Below are positions 57,509-64,000 of a DNA stretch of 64,000 nucleotides, piece after piece. Positions within the stretch are counted from its first letter, which is position 1. Each line of letters opens with the position of its first letter. Source of the stretch: Russula earlei (taxonomy: Eukaryota; Basidiomycota; Agaricomycetes; Russulales; Russulaceae). The stretch covers positions 1 through 64,000 of the forward strand of contig JAGFNK010000008.1 of assembly GCA_025769875.1 (NCBI GenBank), read 5' to 3'. Below the pieces are notes generated by a model. That model saw only the letters and a list, made by a program, of their open reading frames with translations. It searched no databases and was not told the origin of the DNA. Made by a program: the position numbers and the translations under genes.

Positions 57509-58024
57509 GCAGGTTCATGGCAGAGTGTCGACAAAGGGATCGGACATTGAAAGTTGTCGTAACCCACTCGCACAACATAGGCTCTCAACACCAACACCAA
57601 AATATATGGACGTACTTTCGCTTACAGTACTAGTGTGAAGCAAGGTTCTCAACGTGTCTTTCCTTCGGTATTTGGTCTCGATTTAAATTCGCCTGGGTCT
57701 GGACAAAGGAACAATGTCAATACTTATTTGGCGCGCCAAGGCTCTCTCTCTCCCCCCTCCCCTGCCTTCTCGTTAAATGAAACGGAAATCCGTGACCGTC
57801 AAGGCATTTGAAGGGGCTTTTCAGCAGGAGGTGACTACTTCGCACTGTAAGCACGTTATTGCCGCTAGAAAAATAGTCGTTGATGATGTTGCCAAGCAGC
57901 TGAGGAGTTGCCATGTTTAACTCCGTCGCGTCCTCACATACAAAACCTATGTGTAAATAATTTCCCTCCAGCGGGAAAAAAGAATGTACTTCCAACAGAG
58001 GAGGTATGGCCGGCTGCAACTGCA

Positions 58025-60735
58025 ATGCAGAAATCTCGCGCTGTCGTTTCGAATACCACCTTTGACACATCTCGTGCGGATGGTGGTTGTTCCGGATCCT
58101 GTCAGTTTTCACAAGGCGATGTAGAACAGCTTCGTCCTCAACGACAATCTAGCGTCATCTCTTCACTTCCCTTGCCATCCCGTGCTCCAGCGGAGCTTGT
58201 GCGCCTTCTCGGTGACAAGGACGGAAAGTTGAAAGCCGGGTTTACAGTCCCACCAAGCGGTCAGGACCTCCCAACTCGCATTGAGATAGATGGCACACCA
58301 GCTTCACAAAAGCCTGTCGACGTTACGATGATCGAACGAGCGAGGCCTAGACCGCGCGTGGGGCTGAATATCTGGTTGGCTGGCGACACATTCGTCCAAG
58401 GACAGACTGTGTCTGGCCAACTCAATGTCCACGTGCGTAATACAAGGTCTCCTGTGCGCATGGCAAACATCAAGTTACGCGCCATCGGCTTCGAGTCGTT
58501 GGCGGATAGTCCAACTTTCCACGTTTTTTATCACTACTCCTGCTGGATTGATGAGATTAGTTATGCGAGCGAGCAGGTTTTTTCTGAAAGCCCCGAGTAT
58601 GGCGACGAAGATGGATATCGAGAAGCGAAAGAAGGGACACATGTTCTTCCGTTCGAAATGGCACTGCCAAATGACCCCTGTTTCGGTAAGCCGAAAGGTG
58701 TTATCGACATTCGTGGCGCAGTGGTGCGCTATATCATCATGGCGTACGTCCGCGACACGTATAATTCGAATCAAGGCTGATAGTGTACTTTAGATCGGTC
58801 AATATAAAGGACGCGGACACAAATCAGCTGTCCCTCACCCATTTTTATCGCACGTGCTCGATCTGGCCTTCTTTCTCAATCCACGATGTACTTGTCCCTT
58901 CAACTCGTCCCCTGGTTTCCACCGCGGCAATGACGCTCTCCCAGCGAGACTTGCGTAGAAAATTGAAGCTGTCGGCTCGAGTCCCTCGTCCATACTACTT
59001 TTCAGGACAACGCTGTTATGTGCACATTCAAATCACTAACGACACGCACAAATCAGTGCGCTTGCTACGTCTCACTCTTATCCGTACGACTACTATGTAC
59101 CGACCTCAGTCGGGAAAAGCAAACTGCGGAGATGAACGCGATGATGTCTTCAGCAGCTCCCGAACCAAGTCATTTATAGACGAGATGTCTGAGAGCAGGC
59201 TCACGATGGCTGAGCGTACGACAAGAGGATGCGCTAGCTCTAAGGGTTGGTGGGCAGGCGTCGGTCCGCAAGAGAGGACGGCATTCACCTTCAATATCCT
59301 GATACCCGTACGTCTGTTTTCCCTCAACTGGAAAATTGAATTATTATTCTGAGTGGTAAACATTGACAGCCTGACGCATTGTCAATTGCGCGCACCGAAC
59401 TCCTTGCGGTCGATTACGCTATTCGTATCACCATCTACGTTTCCGCGAGTACGCTAGGGTTAAATTCGCAACTATCCATCACCCTACCTATCCGTGTTCT
59501 GTCCATGCTATCTGTAGATCCTCCAACCTTCGTGAGCCATCCACCGAACACGCATACGATCACACGCACCAACGGGCCAGATGGGCCCAACGGGTTGTGT
59601 CTCCAACTTCCATATAGCGCTCCCGACCATCGTGTAGATTCGCCACCTACATATAGAACGCGGCCCTTGTCGCTCGCACATCCTCAGGATAATGATTGTG
59701 ACACACACCGTCAGAAAAACGTCTGTGATATACGTTGAGATCGTCTCTTCCTCTCTACGACGTTCTCGGGTTCAAGTGCTAGTACTAATTCTAATCGCAG
59801 GAAAGACCGCCGCATTATCATCCAACCCCAAAACCCTGGAGTACAGCCTCAAGCGACGAATCGAACATGCGCGGGTATGGATTCAATGAAATGTCCCTTG
59901 TGGTAGATGAGTCGCCATCACGAGGGGTCCCCGGACAGGATCGACAGCTGTCTGCGCAGGCTGTCGAGGTGCGATCTCCGAGGACGAAAAGGGAGAAATG
60001 GCCATTTCCCCTCTATTCTGCTAGATCTTCCATAGTCAAGAAAGAAGACGTGGCAGCCCCGGACGCTCCGGCAGGAGGCGGCATTATACCTGAAAATTCT
60101 GTGAGTGACGACACTGATGCTTCGCCAAAAACCCAAGAAAATACTCCCGGAACTCGCATCGTCTCTCCTGTTCCGTCGCTCTGTCAGGCTCGTTCCAATG
60201 CTCTGCCGATTGCTGGCAGCTCCCGGTATTCGCACGTAGAACAAACAAAGCTGCAGGGAGGCGTAAGAAATCAAGGATCACACGGTGACAGATGCTCGAA
60301 TGGGGGCGGTACCCGCGATTTCCGTACCAACGAGTCACCATTTTCTCGACGCGTCAAAGAGAAGTTTGAACAGATACATGCGTATGGCCAAGAATCCCAC
60401 AGCGAGCTAAGCCAGCCCACGGCGGAGCCCCACACATCGGCCGAAATAGAAGGTACGGACTCTTGTCTCCTCGTGCATTACATTGGCGTGTTCTCAATGA
60501 CAGCCCTTCGAATCTAGCACCCCCGTCTCATACAGAACCGTTGGATATCAAGGATCCATCCACTCGGTCCGTACTTCACTTGGATGGGGACAAAAGTGTA
60601 CGCCGGATCAGACCGCTCTATGTGGGCACCGCCGGGCCAAAGTTGTTGATGGGGCCGAGAAAGTTGAACACGGCACCTGCGCCTGGATCCGTGATGGACA
60701 AAGTGAGAATGATAGAAGGACGGAGGTTGGACTGA
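58025..60735 (+). CDS. Alpha-arrestin (ART-type ubiquitin ligase adaptor)
   Basis: Arrestin-fold adaptor expected to recruit the HECT ligase Rsp5 to plasma-membrane transporters for endocytosis. The arrestin_N part reads GLNIWLAGDTFVQGQTVSGQLNVHV and HVLPFEMALPNDPCFGKPKGVIDIRGAVVRYIIMA. After an intron (58752-58793) the arrestin_C part has KLKLSARVPRPYYFSGQRCYVHIQI, VRLLRLTLIRTTTMY and STLGLNSQLSITLPIRVL. Two PY motifs follow, PPTY (59643-59654) and PPHY (59807-59818), the expected WW-domain ligands. The C-terminus is disordered. The start at 58025 is the first methionine after a region that is probably untranslated. Confidence 0.85.
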
Positions 60736-60939
60736 AAGAACGGTGTGCAAACCAATGATATGATACAGGAGGCACATAGGTGTAATGGTCATGAGACATC
60801 AACGGGGATATCATCATGTTAGCTAGATCACGAAGCTATGAACTTCCAATGATTCATTGCGCAGTTGTGTAACTCGCTATAAAGAAAGACAATCCATCTA
60901 GTAGCCTTTCCGGTCGTGAAACGCAACATTTCCTCCTTG

Positions 60940-62259
60940 ATGTCTTACCTTGGTTTACCACCCATCCCACCAGACCTCAAGTCAATCACTCCTTATCTAC
61001 AACGCGCGCACGAGACGAGAACGCAAGATCCGATTATCTCGTATTGGTGTACGTCCAAGGGAGCCCTCACCTTTACGTTCTAACAACACTCTTTCTCGTA
61101 GGTGCTTATTATGCTGCCCAGGCCGGCATTTCCCTCAAGGCCATCAGTGCACCGAACCGTGCCTTCCTCGGAGCTCTCCTTACCACACTTGAGAACCTCC
61201 GCTCTGCCGTTGGCTCTTCCGACGCCATCACGGTCGAGAGCGCATCCTCCGCTTACGTAGAGAACTTTGCCACGAGGGTTTTCGCCTCCGCAGACAACGA
61301 AGATACGCGTGGCGTCGCGACGCGGACGACGGCCAAGAAATTTCTTGCCGCCGCCACATTCCTCGACGTCCTAAACGTCTTCGAGGATCGTGGGCCATGG
61401 GAGGCGGTGAGCCTCCATAGTCCCTGTCTCCTCTTTATCCAACTCATGACTCGCCGTTCTCCGTTCTCCTCTCTCTCTCTCTCTTTTTTTTTTTTCTCAC
61501 CAGCACGAGGAGAAAATCCGATATGCCAAGTGGAGAGCCGCTGACATCTCCAAAGCCCTTCGGGAAGGCCGCCAGCCGACGCCGGTATCCGCAGGGGGAG
61601 GACCGGTTGAGGCTGCAGCGGTTCAATCGATGTCCTCTTCTCCTGTCCCTCCTATGGGTTTGACCGACGCATCGAGCGCTCATGAGCCGGAGGAAGCATA
61701 TCATACAAGCTCTGCTTTGCCTTTGGTGGGACCCTCGTTTGGTGAGGGTGACGCATCTCTCGAGATACCCCCTGGCTCTGCACACTCTGCACCGATTTCC
61801 ATCGATGTCGGGGACGTTCAGGTTCAACCGGATATCCTGACTGGATCACCGACCGATCCTCATGGCTCACCCACAGCCTTTCCGACACATGTAGGACAAG
61901 GACGTGATCATCCGATGTCCATTGACGACGTCTCCTTGACATCCTCGCCTACTCGGGCTCAGCGCTCAGCCTCGCCTCCGCTTTTCGTATCACCGAGCGC
62001 CCCACCTGCCACACCATACGTCCCGGAAAACGCATATCCTTCCGCGCCACCCTTGCCTCCCCCACCCACTGTCCAGTACGTACGGATACCTCCACCGCCG
62101 CCCGCGCCACCAGAAATGTTGCCCCCCGTCGAGCTTACCCCTGGTCTGATCGCCAAGGCGCAGAAACACTGCAGGTTTGCTATTTCTTCGCTGGATTACG
62201 AGGACACCGAGCAGGCGAAAAGAGAGCTGCGCGCGGCGCTGGCCATCCTTGGCGGATAA
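60940..62259 (+). CDS. VTA1: Vacuolar sorting protein VTA1 (LIP5)
   Basis: ESCRT regulator that activates the Vps4 ATPase on endosomes. Exon 1 encodes MSYLGLPPIPPDLKSITPYLQRAHETRTQDPIISYW; splicing adds CAYYAAQAGISLKA, the N-terminal MIT-like Vta1 domain, with NFATRVFASADNEDTRGVATRTTAKKFLAAATFLDVLNVF. After the CT/T-rich intron near 61460-61500 comes HEEKIRYAKWRAADISKALREG. A long Pro/Ser-rich linker follows, with polyproline near residues 340-365. The last 40 residues, TPGLIAKAQKHCRFAISSLDYEDTEQAKRELRAALAILG, are the C-terminal Vps4-binding domain. Complete. Confidence 0.93.
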
Positions 62260-62937
62260 CCCGGGTTTCGCTACCGCCCAAGGCTATCGCGAGCCAAAGC
62301 TGATCATAATTGTGCTCACTGGAAAGCGCTGCGTTTCTCTCATCCTCTTGACCTATTGTGTGCACGTTTGATCATTTCGTCGTACAAAATATAATAATGG
62401 TATGTTCGCCGGTTTCTATTCAGGCTTGAACTCTGCCATGATCTGATATGGCATCGTTTGGTATGGAGCGTCCGAGTCATGGGCCCCTGCAGAGTACTTG
62501 CGCGAAGATACACCGTCACAGACATTCCAGCCAATTTCAACGCCGACCTTCGATTGTGACCGCGAGAAGAATAAGTTTGAAGCCAGGTAGGTCGTCGGAT
62601 CAAGTACAAAACCTGACAGCCAACTTCGACCTACACGCAATATCTGGAGCCTATGAACCGTCAAACACGGGAAAGACGACAGTAAAGCCTTGCGCCCAGT
62701 CGACGACGATACTTCGCGTACTCGGACCCGGCCATTGAGAGCTTGCGACGCGAACACTTACATCACACCCGTTATCCCTGTCACTCCCAATAAATCCTGA
62801 ATCCAAGTTCAAGTTCAAGATTCAAGAAATATCTGTTGGTAAAAGGGGCCTTAGATCTTTCTGATGAGAACAGTGTTCCATTTACAGGCTGACAGCTAAC
62901 GAGAATTTTACATACACTACCTAGCATTTGATATTTC
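62260..62937. other. Convergent gap between VTA1 and ABP1-like gene
   Basis: A minus-strand frame of 113 codons (62416-62757) is open, and an alternative frame gives MAGSEYAKYRRRLGARLYCRLSRV before stopping. Neither matches a family I know. A small gene here is possible but unsupported; otherwise only 3' untranslated sequence. Confidence 0.3.
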
Positions 62938-64000
62938 TCACTCGGACTGCTGGACTTCCACATAGGTTGCTACAGAAACTCTCATTAGCCACGTCACATA
63001 TATCGGAGGCACGGCAAAAGAACACACCCGGGAACAGCCCAGCATTACCGTGCTGGTCATGACCGGACCACCAATCCTCCGAAATGGCTTCGATGTCAGT
63101 AATCCTGTCACCCTCGCGAAAGGTCAATTCGTTATCCTCCGCAGCGTCGTAACTACAGTGACAAACACAAATCAGATGACATGCTTGGAGGAAGGGCGTC
63201 TGCGCACTCGTATAACGCAATCGCAACCACACTCTCATCGGGCGCAAGGTCAGGTTGTGGCTCCGTTGTGATGGCGGCGACGGGCGGAACAGATTCCGGG
63301 AATAGAGAAGGGGGTGCTTCCCCCCCGACGTCTAACTCCGGCCCAGCTTCCGCGACGAGCTCGACGAGAGCAACGTAAGCCGCGGGGAACAAACCATGCC
63401 GCGTACCATCTGCGCTGGTGCCAGACCACCAGTCTGCATCTTCTTGTACGATATCAACGATATGCTCTCCTTCGACAAGGGATAGCTCGTTATCCTCTGC
63501 GGCCTGTCCGATGACTTGAGTGGCTGCAGGGCGCGATCGTAGGTCAGGTGTTATGGACACCATTCACGTACCTCATACTCATACTGAGCAACAGCTGTAA
63601 GGACCTTTGTGGACTGGTGAAGGAATGGAAGGCACCGCCTCCGGCTCAGTCTCGGTTTCGGCTTCTCGCACATTCAGCTGCGCCTGCTGCATGAGATGCA
63701 TCAGCTCGATGGCTTTGCTTGAAGCCGAGCCTCTGGGAAATGGCTTACAGTTGGTGGAGGCGGTGGAGGTGGCGGCGGCGGCGGTGGAGGGGGAGGGGGG
63801 GAGAAACCTCAGCATCCGGCTCCAGGTTCATGATCGCAATTTCTTGTAACACAGAAACATCCACTTTCCCAACCTCCGTCCTTTCGTTAGGTAGCATGGA
63901 CGGAGACAGTCGCGAGGGTAGCGGATCTGCGGCAGCGCGACTGGCAATCTCTTCTTCATCGGCTCGCTTCTTTGCAAGCGCCTGGCGCTCACTCCATGTC
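62938..64000 (-). CDS. ABP1-like actin-binding SH3 protein (partial, C-terminal part)
   Basis: The gene runs off the right edge; its N-terminus (expected ADF-H domain) is outside the window. The visible N-terminal end reads WSERQALAKKRADEEE, the linker motif common in fungal ABP1/drebrin-like proteins. Pro/Ala/Glu-rich sequence follows, then a first SH3 domain around AAEDNELSLVEGEHIVDIV, DADWWSG and GLFPAAYVALVE, and a second around AAEDNELTFREGDRITDI, SEDWWSGH and AGLFPATYVEVQQSE after the last intron. Both SH3 domains keep the WW and P-x-x-Y ligand residues. Acts in cortical actin and endocytosis. Two SH3 domains are more than in yeast Abp1, which has one. Confidence 0.85.

Overview
The window looks like a gene-dense stretch of a basidiomycete nuclear genome, most likely Agaricomycetes. 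Genes are split by many short GT-AG introns (about 45-90 nt), intergenic gaps are often 75-250 bp, and a tRNA-Leu has a fungal-type T-run terminator. The genes are fungal: class IV chitin synthase, Zn2Cys6 regulators, fused aminodeoxychorismate synthase, POM152 and a DUF6533-type membrane protein of the kind expanded in mushroom-forming fungi. Almost all are single-copy housekeeping genes. I see no intact transposon, no biosynthetic gene cluster and no prokaryotic-type defence system.

Layout. 1-2.6 kb: gene-free, a degenerate T-rich iterated region followed by an AT-rich island with a cluster of perfect hairpins. 2.6-4.5 kb: a putative small secreted protein and mitoribosomal mS45 (Bot1). 5.1-14.6 kb, minus strand: CCT7, ALG9 and class IV chitin synthase. 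15.1 kb: tRNA-Leu(AAG). 15.2-18.1 kb: a short Zn2Cys6 protein and a bHLH protein sharing one promoter, then a basic-secretory-protein-type metallopeptidase with an apparent frameshift. 18.3-28.3 kb: FCP1 CTD phosphatase, PP2A scaffold subunit and a full-length Zn2Cys6/fungal_trans regulator. 28.8-32.6 kb: DUF6533-type membrane protein and a tail-anchored thioredoxin. 32.8-45.3 kb: POM152, inorganic pyrophosphatase, GCP4, a TBC-domain protein and RRP1/Nop52. 45.4-51.1 kb: HIU hydrolase, UBC12, a 2OG-Fe(II) oxygenase and aminodeoxychorismate synthase. 51.2-64 kb: TTI1, dCMP deaminase, POP3, an alpha-arrestin, VTA1 and the C-terminal part of an ABP1-like SH3 protein cut by the window edge.

The genes serve general cell biology: protein folding, N-glycosylation, wall synthesis, transcription control, nuclear pore, microtubule nucleation, rRNA and tRNA processing, neddylation, PIKK assembly, nucleotide and folate metabolism, endocytosis and ESCRT. 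Three divergent pairs (GCP4/TBC, RRP1/HIU hydrolase, TTI1/aminodeoxychorismate synthase) are separated by only about 110-122 bp between start codons.

Most notable observations: a TBC protein that has lost both catalytic fingers; three single-base frame breaks in otherwise conserved enzymes (assembly indels or decay); a 15-nt micro-exon carrying the last zinc ligand of a Zn2Cys6 cluster; a bHLH whose loop holds an AT-hook-like segment, with CGG/CCG triplets in its shared promoter; a tail-anchored thioredoxin; and a nested multi-hairpin element near the left end. Coordinates of spliced genes run from start codon to stop codon including introns; exon joins were inferred by eye.
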